DNA from: Ignavibacteriaceae bacterium
Lineage (GTDB): Bacteria > Bacteroidota > Ignavibacteria > Ignavibacteriales > Ignavibacteriaceae
NCBI GenBank assembly: GCA_023229425.1
Contig: JALNZG010000007.1
Coordinates: 62,001 to 126,000, forward strand
Reading direction: 5' to 3'
Length of the DNA: 64,000 nt
A program made the position numbers and the translations under genes. Below are positions 1-8,951 of the stretch, one piece after another. Position 1 is the first letter of the stretch; each line of letters starts with the position of its first letter. Below the pieces are notes generated by a model. That model saw only the letters and a program-made list of their open reading frames with translations. It was not told the DNA's origin and searched no databases.

Positions 1-1
1 T

Positions 2-850
2 AAACTTACACGTTGGACTTTCAGCGAAGTCGGCGGATTAAACACAGAAAATTTCACTTCACCAGAACTTATTGAATACGCTTCGTTCGATTTCGTTGAC
101 GGAAAAGCAAGAATGATCCCCGCTTATTTGTTCAAACCAAAAAATAAAAAAGGTCCGGTTCCGGTTATAATTTCAATTCATGGCGGACCAGAAGGACAAT
201 ATCTTCCTGGATTTTCTTCATTTACACAATTTTTAGTGAATGAACTTGGAGTTGCGGTTCTTGCCCCGAATGTTCGTGGTTCAACCGGTTATGGGAAAAC
301 TTATCTTTCACTTGATAACTGGGAGAATAGAGAAAAGTCGGTTGAAGATATTGGAAAACTTTTAGATTGGATTGCAACTCAGTCCGATCTTGATGCAAAA
401 AAAGTTTGTGTCTTTGGCGGTTCTTATGGTGGGTATATGGTTCTTTCTTCGATGACACATTTTAACGATAGACTTGCTTGCGCAATTGATGTCGTCGGTA
501 TAAGTAATTTTGTAACATTTCTTGAAAACACTCAAGCATATAGAAGGGATTTGCGCCGCGTGGAATATGGCGATGAGCGCATACCCGAAATGAAAGAATT
601 TCTAAACAAAATTTCTCCTACAACGAACGCTAACAAAATCACAAAACCGTTGTTCGTGGTTCAGGGGCTGAACGATCCCCGTGTTCCCGCTTCTGAAGCA
701 GAGCAAATTGTGAAAGTAGTTCGTGAAAACCACGGAAGCGTTTGGTATCTTCTTGCAAAAGATGAAGGACACGGTTTCCGAAAAAAGAGCAACATCGATT
801 ATTACAACAACGCAATTGTTTTATTCCTTGAAGAACATTTAGTTAGGTAG
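2..850 (+). CDS. S9 family peptidase (prolyl oligopeptidase type), 3' part only
   Basis: The reading frame is open from the window edge, so the gene begins upstream and only its last 283 codons are here; the ATG at 113 is internal. The visible part is the alpha/beta-hydrolase domain of an S9 serine peptidase, which cleaves short peptides, often after proline. The nucleophile Ser lies in GGSYGGY (codon near 422), the Asp in GLNDPRVP and the His in DEGHGF close to the end, so the catalytic triad is complete. IHGGPEG near 176 forms the usual oxyanion segment. The gene ends 6 bases before the next hydrolase and probably shares its transcript. The beta-propeller half is outside the window. Confidence 0.9.
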   Translation, partial: KLTRWTFSEVGGLNTENFTSPELIEYASFDFVDGKARMIPAYLFKPKNKKGPVPVIISIHGGPEGQYLPGFSSFTQFLVNELGVAVLAPNVRGSTGYGKTYLSLDNWENREKSVEDIGKLLDWIATQSDLDAKKVCVFGGSYGGYMVLSSMTHFNDRLACAIDVVGISNFVTFLENTQAYRRDLRRVEYGDERIPEMKEFLNKISPTTNANKITKPLFVVQGLNDPRVPASEAEQIVKVVRENHGSVWYLLAKDEGHGFRKKSNIDYYNNAIVLFLEEHLVR

Positions 851-856
851 ATCAAC

Positions 857-2725
857 ATGAAAAAAAACATCATAATTCTTTTCTTTATCTTTTTGGCTGT
901 ACGCATTGGTGCGCAAGATTCATCATACATTGCCGAACATTATACAAAACATGAATATCAAATTCCAATGCGCGACGGAGTTGAATTGTTCACTGCGGTT
1001 TACGCACCGAAAGATACTACACAAGATTATCCAATCTTATTTCTTCGCACGCCTTATACGATTGCTCCTTATGGCGAGAATAATCTTAATAGATATCTCG
1101 GACCATCAAAATCATTTATCACCGATGGATACATTTTCGTTTATCAGGATGTTCGCGGCAAATTTTTATCCGAAGGCGAATATGTGAACATGCGTCCCTT
1201 CATTCCCGAAAAAAAATCCTCCACCGATGTTGATGAATCGAGCGATACGTATGATACCGTTGACTGGCTAATAAAAAATATAAGACATCACAACGGTAAA
1301 GTTGGCATGTGGGGAATTTCCTACCCAGGATTTTATGCTGCGATGGGAACGATAAACGCTCATCCGAATTTAGTTGCCGTCTCTCCGCAAGCGCCGATTG
1401 TGAATTGGTTTGTTGGCGATGACATGCACCACAACGGCGCGCTATCATTGCTGATGACGTTTGATTTCTTTACTGTTTTTGGGTTACCGCGACCAGCCCC
1501 AACAACCGATTGGGGAAACGGATTTAGCGCCCCCTCGCCCGACGCCTACAATTTCTTTTTGAATATGGGACCTCTCAAAAATGCTAACGAGAAATATTTC
1601 AAGAATACTATTTCATTTTGGAATGAAGTTACCCGGCACGGAACGTATGATGAGTTTTGGCAATCGAGAAATACGTTTCCTCACTTCAATAAAATAAAAC
1701 CGGCGGTATTAACCGTTGGCGGTTGGTATGATGCCGAAGATCTATATGGCGCTTTGCACACGTATCAATCCATTGAAGAAAAAAATCCGAATACATTTAA
1801 CTCACTTGTGATGGGTCCGTGGATTCACGGAGGATGGAATAGAACCAAAGGGAATGAACTGAACGCAATTTCTTTTGGGAGCAATACAAGCGAGTATTAT
1901 CAAGATAGTATTGAATTTCCTTTCTTCAATTATTATTTAAAAGGAAAAGGTTCTCTCGCTTTACCGGAAGCATCAATTTTTATTACCGGTTCAAATCAAT
2001 GGAGAAAGTTTGATAACTGGCCCGCAAAAAATTCCGAAGTGAAGAGCTTATTTATAACTGAAGACAATAAATTGTCGTTTGAAAAACCCACAAAAAATTC
2101 TTTCGATGAATTTGTGAGCGATCCAAATAAACCGGTTCCCTACACGGCAAAGCAGTTGGACGCGCGCTCATTTTACAATCGTGAATACATGATTGAAGAT
2201 CAGCGTTTTGTTGCAACGCGACCCGATGTGCTTGTTTATCAAACAGATGTTTTGGAGGATAGTCTTACCATCATCGGACCAATTGAAGCCGAGCTTTATG
2301 TTTCAACAACCGGAACGGATGCCGATTGGATTGTGAAAGTAATTGATGTTTTTCCCGACAGCGCCGTAAATCCAAAACCAAATCCACAGCAATTTGAGAT
2401 GGGGGGATTTCAGCAGTTGATTCGCGGTGAAATTATGCGAGGCAAATTCAGAAATTTTTATGAACTTCCTGAACCATTTAAACCCGGAGAAATAACAAAA
2501 GTTAATTTAACCTTGCAAGATGTTGCACATACCTTTCTTAAAGGGCACCGGATAATGGTGCAGATACAAAGCAGTTGGTTCCCCTTCTTCGACCGCAATC
2601 CGCAAACATTTTGTGACATTTATAATGCAGATGAAAAAGATTTTCAAAAAGCAACACACCGCGTATTCCATTCGGTAAAATATCCCTCTGCGATCCAAAT
2701 TAAATTGTTAAAGGAGAAAAAATAA
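857..2725 (+). CDS. CocE/NonD family hydrolase, exported
   Basis: A 622-residue protein with a signal peptide (about residues 1-19, ending IGAQ). It belongs to the CocE/NonD (X-Pro dipeptidyl-peptidase, S15-like) alpha/beta hydrolases, which cleave esters, beta-lactam acyl groups or N-terminal dipeptides. The nucleophile is Ser155 in GISYPG, following the DVRGK segment near residue 100. The C-terminal third (from about residue 430) is the jelly-roll domain of the family, with the typical GPIEAELYVSTTGTDADW stretch. It follows the S9 peptidase by 6 bases and precedes the DUF4440-like gene by 1 base, suggesting one operon for periplasmic peptide or ester hydrolysis. The true substrate cannot be told from sequence. 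Confidence 0.88.
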   Translation: MKKNIIILFFIFLAVRIGAQDSSYIAEHYTKHEYQIPMRDGVELFTAVYAPKDTTQDYPILFLRTPYTIAPYGENNLNRYLGPSKSFITDGYIFVYQDVRGKFLSEGEYVNMRPFIPEKKSSTDVDESSDTYDTVDWLIKNIRHHNGKVGMWGISYPGFYAAMGTINAHPNLVAVSPQAPIVNWFVGDDMHHNGALSLLMTFDFFTVFGLPRPAPTTDWGNGFSAPSPDAYNFFLNMGPLKNANEKYFKNTISFWNEVTRHGTYDEFWQSRNTFPHFNKIKPAVLTVGGWYDAEDLYGALHTYQSIEEKNPNTFNSLVMGPWIHGGWNRTKGNELNAISFGSNTSEYYQDSIEFPFFNYYLKGKGSLALPEASIFITGSNQWRKFDNWPAKNSEVKSLFITEDNKLSFEKPTKNSFDEFVSDPNKPVPYTAKQLDARSFYNREYMIEDQRFVATRPDVLVYQTDVLEDSLTIIGPIEAELYVSTTGTDADWIVKVIDVFPDSAVNPKPNPQQFEMGGFQQLIRGEIMRGKFRNFYELPEPFKPGEITKVNLTLQDVAHTFLKGHRIMVQIQSSWFPFFDRNPQTFCDIYNADEKDFQKATHRVFHSVKYPSAIQIKLLKEKK

Positions 2726-2726
2726 G

Positions 2727-3179
2727 ATGCTGAAAAAAAGTTTGTTCCTCTATTGTCTTTTCGTTTCCGTTTCATTTGCTCAAGTAAAAGTTGAGAAAGA
2801 AAAAGAAGCGATTAAACAAGCCGATATTGAGTTTTCTAATTTATCTGTAAAAGAAGGATTTCATAAAGCATTTTTAGCTTACGTTGCTGATGACGGCGTA
2901 TTACTTCGTCCGAACAGTTATCCTTTTGAAGGAAGAAAAGCGATTGAAAAACTCTACGCAAAAAGCAGCGATTCTTCTTATACCCTAACATGGAAACCAT
3001 CATTTGCGGATGTTTCTTCCTCCGGTGATATGGGTTATACTTACGGCACTTGGGAACTTAAAGTAAAAACCGGAAATGACAAACCAAGTTACGGGACTTA
3101 TACAACCTTTTGGAGAAAAGATAAAAACGGAAAATGGAAATTTGTTTTGGACACCGGGAATGATGGATTAGGGAAATAA
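2727..3179 (+). CDS. DUF4440/SnoaL-like exported protein
   Basis: A 150-residue protein with a signal peptide (residues 1-18, ending SFAQ). The rest has the pattern of DUF4440/SnoaL-like (NTF2 fold) proteins: an N-terminal helix (EKEAIKQADIEFSNL), a segment like DDGVLLRPN, then strands ending in TFWRKDKNGKWKFVLDTGND. Many family members are small-ligand binders and have no proven activity. The start lies one base after the stop of the CocE-like gene, so translation is probably coupled. Family assignment is by pattern recognition. Confidence 0.72.
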   Translation: MLKKSLFLYCLFVSVSFAQVKVEKEKEAIKQADIEFSNLSVKEGFHKAFLAYVADDGVLLRPNSYPFEGRKAIEKLYAKSSDSSYTLTWKPSFADVSSSGDMGYTYGTWELKVKTGNDKPSYGTYTTFWRKDKNGKWKFVLDTGNDGLGK

Positions 3180-3181
3180 AA

Positions 3182-3268
3182 AATAGCCCGCGGATTTCGC
3201 TGATTAAACAGATGAGCACGGATTAAATCCGCGACGATCCGTCCTATCCGCATCATCCGCGGGCTATT
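3182..3268. repeat. Long inverted repeat between convergent genes
   Basis: Perfect 13-base arms AATAGCCCGCGGA (3182-3194) and TCCGCGGGCTATT (3256-3268) enclose a loop that itself holds GGATTAAATCC. It fills the gap between two convergent genes. It may act as a bidirectional terminator, but there is no strong T-run and it looks more like an interspersed palindromic repeat. Confidence 0.6.
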
Positions 3269-3272
3269 GCAG

Positions 3273-4886
3273 CTAAAACGGAAATTCTTCCTTGTAATCA
3301 ACTTTCTGTTCAAGTTTTTTTTCTTTGTTAATCTTTGCGGTTAAGTGTTTCGGATTTCCTTCAACATAAATTGCTTTATACGGTTTGGTCGGACAAGCAA
3401 ACTCGCACGCGCCGCAGCCGATGCAAAACTCCTCTTTCACTTCCGGAATTACGAGTTTGTTTTTGTACGGAACCATGTTCACCGCTTTAGTCGGGCAATG
3501 TTCAGAGCATGCGCCGCAGTCGGTATTTTCAGTATTAACAATGCAATTATCCCTTACAAATTTTGCTTTGCCGAGCTGCTTTAATTTCTTTGTTTCAAGA
3601 GAGATTGGAGAAATTGCGCTTGTCGGGCAAACGTCTCCACAAAGTTTACATTCAAAATTGCAAAAGCCGGTTTGGAAATCCATTCGCGGCTGGAACATTC
3701 CAAGCAATCCGTACTCCAAATAAGCAGGCTGCAAAACCTGCGTAGGACAAACGCTTACGCACAGATGACACGCGGTGCAGTTTTGTGCAAAATTATTTCT
3801 GCTTTGAGAACCCGGCGGTGTTACTGGATTTTTCCTGAACACCGCAACTTTGCTCTTTGTCTTCGGTGTAATTTTAACTTGGCTTAATGTTATTCCCGTT
3901 AATCCAACAGCGTAGACAAACGTGTTAAATAAAAAATTTCTTTTTGAATGACTGACTTTTTCTTCTTGTTCACTTACTTTCGTTTCTTCTATGTTTTGCT
4001 GGTTCTTTTTAAATGAAGAAAGAAATCCGTATTCGAATTTCATCCCATCGCTGGGACAAACATCAAAACAGTTGAAGCAGGCAACACATCTATCGAAATC
4101 TACCGTTTTAGTTTTTGTATCAATACAACTTGACTTGCACACCCGTTCACAAATTCCGCACGATTTACAATTCCTCTCGTCAACCGCAATTTTAACAAAA
4201 GCGAATTTTGAAACGAAGCCGAGCAAAGTGCCAACCGGACATACCATGTTGCAATACAATCTCCCTTTTGTAAATGATAAATAAACGATGACTAAAAAAA
4301 TCACGAGTGCAAGAGAAAATGAAAACACCTCGACTCCTTTGTACTCAAAAGGATAAATGATGTACAAATTCATCTTTTCAAAAAGAAACGCAATGGAGTT
4401 ATTGAAAGCTATTAATAAAGGGCGAAATAAATGCGAAGATATTTTCCCGAAACTGCTGTAAGGATCGAGAAGGTTAATAAATAATATCGTTCCGCCAAGA
4501 AATGGAATCACAGCTAACGCGAGAAAAGAATACCGCCACCAGTTTTTCTCTTTTTCATATTGAAGAAATTCTTTCTTCCCCTTTTTCTTTTTCAGTTTTC
4601 TCTCCAGAAAAGAAACAATATCTTGAAAAGTTCCGAGCGGACAAATTGATGAGCAATAAACTCTTCCCGAAAAAAGCGTAAGCAGAAGGATAACGATGAA
4701 ACCGGCAGCGCCGATCCCGATAACACTTATAAATTTTATAAAAGAAGGAATGAATTGTAAAAACAATATCTTTGAATAGATTGACGGCGGAAGGATATTT
4801 CGATAATCAAGAAAGAGACTTAATGTTAAAAGAAAAAACAACAGTGAAAGTGCAACGCGTAGTTTCTTTAAGACAGTTACATTCAT
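3273..4886 (-). CDS. Membrane 4Fe-4S polyferredoxin (NapH/MauN-like)
   Basis: A 537-residue protein. The N-terminal half has about five membrane segments and two CxxxCP clusters of the NapH/MauN type (SSICPLGTF and CNMVCPVGT). Then come many ferredoxin-type motifs: CKSCGICERVCK, CVACFNCFDVCP, CTACHLCVSVCP, CKLCGDVCP, CGACSEHCP and CIGCGACEFACP. It probably passes electrons between the quinone pool or cytoplasm and periplasmic partners. A mid-protein segment (near residues 320-345) resembles a Tat-like SKRNFLF plus hydrophobic stretch. The DUF362 gene is 10 bases upstream on the same strand, and DUF362 proteins often accompany ferredoxins. The electron donor and acceptor are unknown. Confidence 0.85.
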   Translation of the reverse strand: MNVTVLKKLRVALSLLFFLLTLSLFLDYRNILPPSIYSKILFLQFIPSFIKFISVIGIGAAGFIVILLLTLFSGRVYCSSICPLGTFQDIVSFLERKLKKKKGKKEFLQYEKEKNWWRYSFLALAVIPFLGGTILFINLLDPYSSFGKISSHLFRPLLIAFNNSIAFLFEKMNLYIIYPFEYKGVEVFSFSLALVIFLVIVYLSFTKGRLYCNMVCPVGTLLGFVSKFAFVKIAVDERNCKSCGICERVCKSSCIDTKTKTVDFDRCVACFNCFDVCPSDGMKFEYGFLSSFKKNQQNIEETKVSEQEEKVSHSKRNFLFNTFVYAVGLTGITLSQVKITPKTKSKVAVFRKNPVTPPGSQSRNNFAQNCTACHLCVSVCPTQVLQPAYLEYGLLGMFQPRMDFQTGFCNFECKLCGDVCPTSAISPISLETKKLKQLGKAKFVRDNCIVNTENTDCGACSEHCPTKAVNMVPYKNKLVIPEVKEEFCIGCGACEFACPTKPYKAIYVEGNPKHLTAKINKEKKLEQKVDYKEEFPF

Positions 4887-4896
4887 TTATGATTGG

Positions 4897-5808
4897 TTAC
4901 AGAATAATCCGGTTGATGTTCAATTTGTTTAAATCTTTTCTTCCAACTTTCAACTCATCAGCATAGTTGATGTAGGGAACATCTGCTAAATCAATTCCGA
5001 ATAATTTAGCGGCGGCAGCATCGGCAGCAACAATATCGGTTGAAATAATTTGGGATTTCATTGTGAGCACATCATCTTGAGAAACTCCTCGCGGACCGTT
5101 TTTCTTCATCACGAGATAGGCATCGACAATATTTAGATCCGGTTTTTTAAATGTTGCAAAATCGGCAATGCACTGGTGAAGATCGTTTTGATGCCAGTAT
5201 CTGCGGTCCCAAACTACTCCCATCAAATTTTTCATTCCGACGGTTATTCTTCCGCCGCCATGATGTTTCAAGATCGGAACATTAATAAAAACATCGGATT
5301 CTAGAATAAGTTCGTGCACTTTAGAGCTTGTCAAGCGCTTCCCTTTTTTTACATCAACTTGATGATAATAACTTTCGCTTTCACCGCTTACAATTGTTCC
5401 TCCCGCATCTTTAACGGCTTTTTCAATTCCGCTATTGGTGTAACAGCGATTCCAATTATCGCAGGTATGATCGAAAACGTAAACATCTTTTGCTCCGGCA
5501 TCAAAACAGTGTTTAATAATTCGCGCGACTAATTTTGGATTTGTGTTCGCTGCTAATTCAGGTTTAACATCCCAGCCAATGTTGGGTTTAATAACGACCT
5601 TTTGATTTTTCTTTACAAAATTTTTCATTCCGCCAAGTGAAGCGATCGCTTTATCAAACATTGCCTCCGGTTCGCCTCCTTTAATGGCAACAAGATCATA
5701 ATTGGAAGAAAGTGAGGATGCGAGATAGGGATAAATATTTGTGTAATTTCCAAGCGCGATCGCACTTGAAGTAAACAGACCGGCTTTAATAAATTTTCTT
5801 CTATCCAT
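4897..5808 (-). CDS. DUF362 domain protein with Tat-like signal
   Basis: A 303-residue protein starting MDRRKFIKAGLFTSSAIALG, a twin-arginine (RRKFIK) export signal. The rest matches DUF362: VVIKPNIGWDVKPE, AGAKDVYVFDHTCDNW, then a central FINVPILKHHGGGRITVGMK-like segment and a late DIVAADAAAAKLFG segment. DUF362 proteins often carry or accompany Fe-S domains and are thought to work in redox chemistry; no reaction is established for this form, which lacks ferredoxin cysteines itself. It is transcribed just ahead of the polyferredoxin (10-base gap), so the two likely form one redox unit across the membrane. Confidence 0.85.
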   Translation of the reverse strand: MDRRKFIKAGLFTSSAIALGNYTNIYPYLASSLSSNYDLVAIKGGEPEAMFDKAIASLGGMKNFVKKNQKVVIKPNIGWDVKPELAANTNPKLVARIIKHCFDAGAKDVYVFDHTCDNWNRCYTNSGIEKAVKDAGGTIVSGESESYYHQVDVKKGKRLTSSKVHELILESDVFINVPILKHHGGGRITVGMKNLMGVVWDRRYWHQNDLHQCIADFATFKKPDLNIVDAYLVMKKNGPRGVSQDDVLTMKSQIISTDIVAADAAAAKLFGIDLADVPYINYADELKVGRKDLNKLNINRIIL

Positions 5809-5929
5809 TATAATGCCTTATCTAGTTAGTTAACAAGAAATATTTTGTGTGGAAATATAAATAAAAAATTCAGGAAAGAAACTACGGTTGCAATTAGAGG
5901 ATCGAGCGAAAGTGAAGAACCGGTAAAGA

Positions 5930-6925
5930 CTATTCTTCTTTCATATCACGGGACATTAAATCGGTTGTCGCCTTTATCGCGTCTTTATCTTCAAAAAGGA
6001 TTTTATAAACTTCATTGGTTATCGGTGCGTCAACACCAACTTTTTTAGCAAGTTCGGAAGCTGAACGGCTTGTTTCCACACCCTCGGCAACAGCGTACAT
6101 ATTTTTTAAAATCTCTTTCAACTTTAAACCGCTTCCTAATTTTTCACCGACGTAACGGTTTCGGCTGTGTTGACTCATGCAGGTAACAATCAGATCGCCG
6201 ATACCGGATAAGCCGGAAAAAGTTTCAGGTTTTGCGCCCATTGCAATTCCCATGCGTGTAATTTCCGCAATACCGCGAGTCATAATTGCGGCTTTTGTGT
6301 TATCGCCAAATTTTGCGCCGTCAATAATTCCCGCGCCGATTGCCATAACATTTTTAAAAGATCCGCCGAGTTCAACACCTAAAAGATCAGTTGATGAATA
6401 AACCCTGAAGTAGGAGTTCATAAATGCCGCTTGAATTGTTTTTGAGGTTTCCCTAACCGTTGAACCGGCAACCACCGCGGTTGGAATTCTTTTACACACT
6501 TCTTCGGCATGACTCGGTCCGGATAAAATTCCCAATTGCTCATCTTGAATTAGCGGAAAAACATCTTTCAACATCTGCGACATGGTCATCAAAGTTTTAT
6601 TCTCAATTCCCTTAGCCACATTAACAAAAATTGTATTCTTTATATCAGCGAAAGAAATTTGCTCAACTACACTTCGCAGAAATTGAGAAGGGACGGCGAG
6701 TACTATTAAATTTTTGTCGGTAACAACATCTTGTAATTTATAAGAGATTTCTAATTCTTCCGGGAGTGGAGTGCCGGGGAGGTAGGTTTTATTTTCGCGT
6801 TTTTTTATCATCTCTTTGGCGCAGCTTTTTTTGTATTCCCAAAGAGTTACTTTGTGTCCGTTGTAATGAAGCAGAACGGCTAACGTGGTTCCGAAAGCGC
6901 CTGCACCTAATACCGCAATTTTCAT
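5930..6925 (-). CDS. gpsA: NAD(P)-dependent glycerol-3-phosphate dehydrogenase
   Basis: A 331-residue cytoplasmic enzyme that reduces dihydroxyacetone phosphate to sn-glycerol-3-phosphate, the backbone of phospholipids. The N-terminal Rossmann motif is GAGAFGTTLA (residues 7-16). The family signatures follow: FVNVAKGIE, LSGPSHAEEV and ELGGSFKNVMAIGAGI, which holds the catalytic Lys. Length is normal. plsY lies 6 bases upstream on the same strand, so the enzyme making G3P and the one acylating it are co-transcribed. The 121 bases between its stop and the DUF362 start contain no gene. Confidence 0.97.
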   Translation of the reverse strand: MKIAVLGAGAFGTTLAVLLHYNGHKVTLWEYKKSCAKEMIKKRENKTYLPGTPLPEELEISYKLQDVVTDKNLIVLAVPSQFLRSVVEQISFADIKNTIFVNVAKGIENKTLMTMSQMLKDVFPLIQDEQLGILSGPSHAEEVCKRIPTAVVAGSTVRETSKTIQAAFMNSYFRVYSSTDLLGVELGGSFKNVMAIGAGIIDGAKFGDNTKAAIMTRGIAEITRMGIAMGAKPETFSGLSGIGDLIVTCMSQHSRNRYVGEKLGSGLKLKEILKNMYAVAEGVETSRSASELAKKVGVDAPITNEVYKILFEDKDAIKATTDLMSRDMKEE

Positions 6926-6931
6926 AATAGC

Positions 6932-7597
6932 TTAGCTTTTCTTTTTTGCAAAACTAATTTTATTTTCAATCCCGTGCGAGATTCTTGAAATATTCTTTCT
7001 ATGAGTATAAACAACCAGAACAGCCAATCCAATTAAAAACGGAAGAAGCGTTCCATAACCTTGAACATGCGCATGAAAAACATTTTCTCTGATGATCATG
7101 GTTAAAGGAATTGAGATAGCCGCGAGAATAGAACCGAGCGAAACATATCTTGAAATGATAATAGCGAGAAAGAAAATTCCAACACCGACTAAAAGATCAA
7201 TCGTAGCAAGAGAAACTAAAATTCCCATTCCTGTTGCAATTCCTTTTCCTCCTTTGAAGCTTGCAAAGACCGACCAAACATGTCCAAGCACTGCGGTAAT
7301 ACCGGCAATTAATTGCACAAGTGTAAAATCATCAAACGGAGTTAGGTTGTTGAAAGGGAAATTTCCATAATAAAGACGGGAGATCAAGACAACGGCAAGA
7401 ACACCTTTTAATGCATCCAGGAGAATGACTAAAAGGCCGAACTTCCATCCGAGGATACGCCAAACATTTGTACCGCCGGCATTTCCGCTTCCGTGTTGGC
7501 GGATATCAATTCCTTTTGCCGCGCGGCTAACTATCAAACTTGTTGGAATGGATCCAATCAAATATGAAAGTATGATAACTACACCAAGTAAAAACAT
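6932..7597 (-). CDS. plsY: Acyl-phosphate:glycerol-3-phosphate acyltransferase
   Basis: A 221-residue inner-membrane protein with about five hydrophobic segments. PlsY moves an acyl group from acyl phosphate to G3P, the first step of phosphatidic acid synthesis. The cytoplasmic-loop motif GSGNAGGTNVWR and the second loop FKGGKGIATGMG are both present. It is the first gene of a plsY-gpsA pair. A candidate promoter lies 37-67 bases upstream. Confidence 0.96.
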   Translation of the reverse strand: MFLLGVVIILSYLIGSIPTSLIVSRAAKGIDIRQHGSGNAGGTNVWRILGWKFGLLVILLDALKGVLAVVLISRLYYGNFPFNNLTPFDDFTLVQLIAGITAVLGHVWSVFASFKGGKGIATGMGILVSLATIDLLVGVGIFFLAIIISRYVSLGSILAAISIPLTMIIRENVFHAHVQGYGTLLPFLIGLAVLVVYTHRKNISRISHGIENKISFAKKKS

Positions 7598-7633
7598 ATT
7601 ATGTTCCGTTCTTTATTATAAATATCTGCAAAG

Positions 7634-7664
7634 AAAATATAATCTCCATTTGTATCCTTTGCAA
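7634..7664 (-). promoter_or_regulatory. Candidate promoter of plsY-gpsA
   Basis: On the minus strand, TTGC (complement of 7661-7664) is followed after 19 bases by TATATTTT (complement of 7634-7641). This is one mismatch from the Bacteroidota -33/-7 pattern TTTG-N19-TAnnTTTG. A start of transcription near 7627 would give a leader of about 30 bases. Confidence 0.4.
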
Positions 7665-7720
7665 GTTAAAACTTTCTTAAAAGAATTCAAATCACTTTTA
7701 TTATCGCTGAATTGGGGAAA

Positions 7721-7799
7721 TTATTGAGTGAGTTTATTCTCCCAAAACAAAATTTGTTCTCTAACCAATCCCGGATTAGGTGGGCCAATAGTTTTCCTT
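7721..7799 (-). pseudogene. Diverged duplicate of the argH 3' end
   Basis: Read on the minus strand, this stretch encodes RKTIGPPNPGLVREQIL and then FWENKLTQ and a stop, in the same frame as the argH C-terminus (FGSPNPEMVREQILLW...). Bases 7730-7799 align without gaps to 8958-9027 inside argH (57/70 identical), including a 16-base identical core at 7752-7767 and 8980-8995. The copy has its own stop codon but no gene upstream of it. It marks the far border of the Fic cassette, 1,228 bases from the equivalent point in argH. Confidence 0.85.
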
Positions 7800-7814
7800 G
7801 AAAACAATAAAACC

Positions 7815-7892
7815 AGGTTATAACCTAATTTATTACTTGGAATAATAAGGTTATACCCTTAAATTTGAGACACAAAACTAAGGTTATAACCT
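7815..7892 (+). promoter_or_regulatory. Three operator palindromes spaced exactly 33 bp
   Basis: AGGTTATAACCT occurs at 7815-7826 and 7881-7892, and the one-base variant AGGTTATACCCT at 7848-7859. The centres are 33 bases apart both times, about three helical turns, so bound dimers would lie on one face of the DNA. The last site ends one base before the ATG at 7894 and includes the only SD-like AAGG. Binding by the HTH protein encoded directly downstream would block both transcription and ribosome access. The binding protein is inferred from position. Confidence 0.75.
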
Positions 7893-7893
7893 G

Positions 7894-8358
7894 ATGAAAG
7901 ATTTAAATAGAAAGTTAATGATTGAACAACTAGACAGAAAGTTCACAAAATTGGCTGCATTAAACGATTTGGAAATTTCGCATAAAGGGTGGATTAATGC
8001 CATACGAACCGGACTGAATATGTCCCTCGTTCAGCTTGCAAAACGACTGAAAATAACTTCTGCTTCGGTTAAAGAGATTGAACAGCGCGAAGTGGACAAA
8101 GGAATTACGCTTAAAAAGCTGATGGAAGCAGCCGAAGCGCTTGATTGCCGTTTTGTTTATGGTTTCATTCCTAAAGAAGGATCGTTGGAGAAAACAATTG
8201 AAAAGCGCGCTTATGAAGTTGCAAAAGAAATTGTCTTAAGAACCTCGCATACCATGAAGCTCGAAGATCAGGAGAATTCTACAAAACGAATTAACAAAGC
8301 AATTAAGGATCGCGCAGAAAAAATAAAATACGAAAGTCCAAAATATTTATGGGATTAG
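7894..8358 (+). CDS. Mobile mystery protein A (XRE-type regulator)
   Basis: A 154-residue protein with a Cro/XRE helix-turn-helix at about residues 45-75 (MSLVQLAKRLKITSASVKEI), then a helical tail. The pairing with a Fic protein that overlaps it by 10 bases matches the described mobile mystery protein A/B pair, found on plasmids and genomic islands. By analogy with toxin-antitoxin modules, A is probably the autoregulator and perhaps the antidote. Three palindromic sites directly upstream support self-repression. The start is the only ATG at the correct place and abuts the last operator. Confidence 0.88.
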   Translation: MKDLNRKLMIEQLDRKFTKLAALNDLEISHKGWINAIRTGLNMSLVQLAKRLKITSASVKEIEQREVDKGITLKKLMEAAEALDCRFVYGFIPKEGSLEKTIEKRAYEVAKEIVLRTSHTMKLEDQENSTKRINKAIKDRAEKIKYESPKYLWD

Positions 8359-8945
8359 ACCTCGATTATAAAGAGGGACAAACTCCTCTTGATGAAGATG
8401 AGAAAGATGGACTGCTGATTAAAACGATCACCACCCGTGGTGAACTTGATGAGTTTGAACAACTTGGAGTTGAAAAAGCAAACCAATGGCTTTTGAGTAA
8501 AAAATTAATGGTGAATAAAATTCTTACTGAAGATTTTGTCCGGGATTTGCATAAACGAATGTTCGGAGATATTTGGAAATGGGCGGGTGAATACAGAAGG
8601 ACAAACAAAAATATCGGTGTTGATAAATTTGAAATCGGAATTGAATTAAATAAACTTCTTGCCGATTGTAGATTCTGGATAGAGAACAAAACATTTCTCG
8701 AAGACGAAATATCTGTCCGGTTTAGTCACCGCATGGCGGCAATTCATCCTTTTGCAAATGGAAATGGGAGGCACTCCCGCTTGATCGCCGATGTGCTGAT
8801 AAATAAAGGCTTTGGTAAACCATATTTCACTTGGGGAAGCAAGAATTTAGTTAAACAAAGTGAAGCGCGAACACAATACTTACATGCTCTTAGAGAAGCA
8901 GACAACTTTAGCTACAAACCATTAATTGATTTTGCGAGATCGTAA
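8349..8945 (+). CDS. Mobile mystery protein B (Fic/DOC family)
   Basis: A 198-residue Fic-domain protein. The core motif HPFANGNGRHSR (near residues 137-148) has the catalytic His and the GNGR nucleotide-binding loop; Asn stands where most Fic proteins have Asp or Glu, as is usual in this subfamily. Fic proteins transfer AMP or another nucleotide part to target hydroxyls. The N-terminal segment (EGQTPLDEDEKDGL and TITTRGELDEFEQ) is characteristic of mobile mystery protein B. Its start lies 10 bases inside gene A, so translation is coupled. The stop is only 6 bases from the argH stop, tail to tail. Target protein and real toxicity are unknown. Confidence 0.9.
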   Translation: MGLDLDYKEGQTPLDEDEKDGLLIKTITTRGELDEFEQLGVEKANQWLLSKKLMVNKILTEDFVRDLHKRMFGDIWKWAGEYRRTNKNIGVDKFEIGIELNKLLADCRFWIENKTFLEDEISVRFSHRMAAIHPFANGNGRHSRLIADVLINKGFGKPYFTWGSKNLVKQSEARTQYLHALREADNFSYKPLIDFARS

Positions 8946-8951
8946 GATAGC

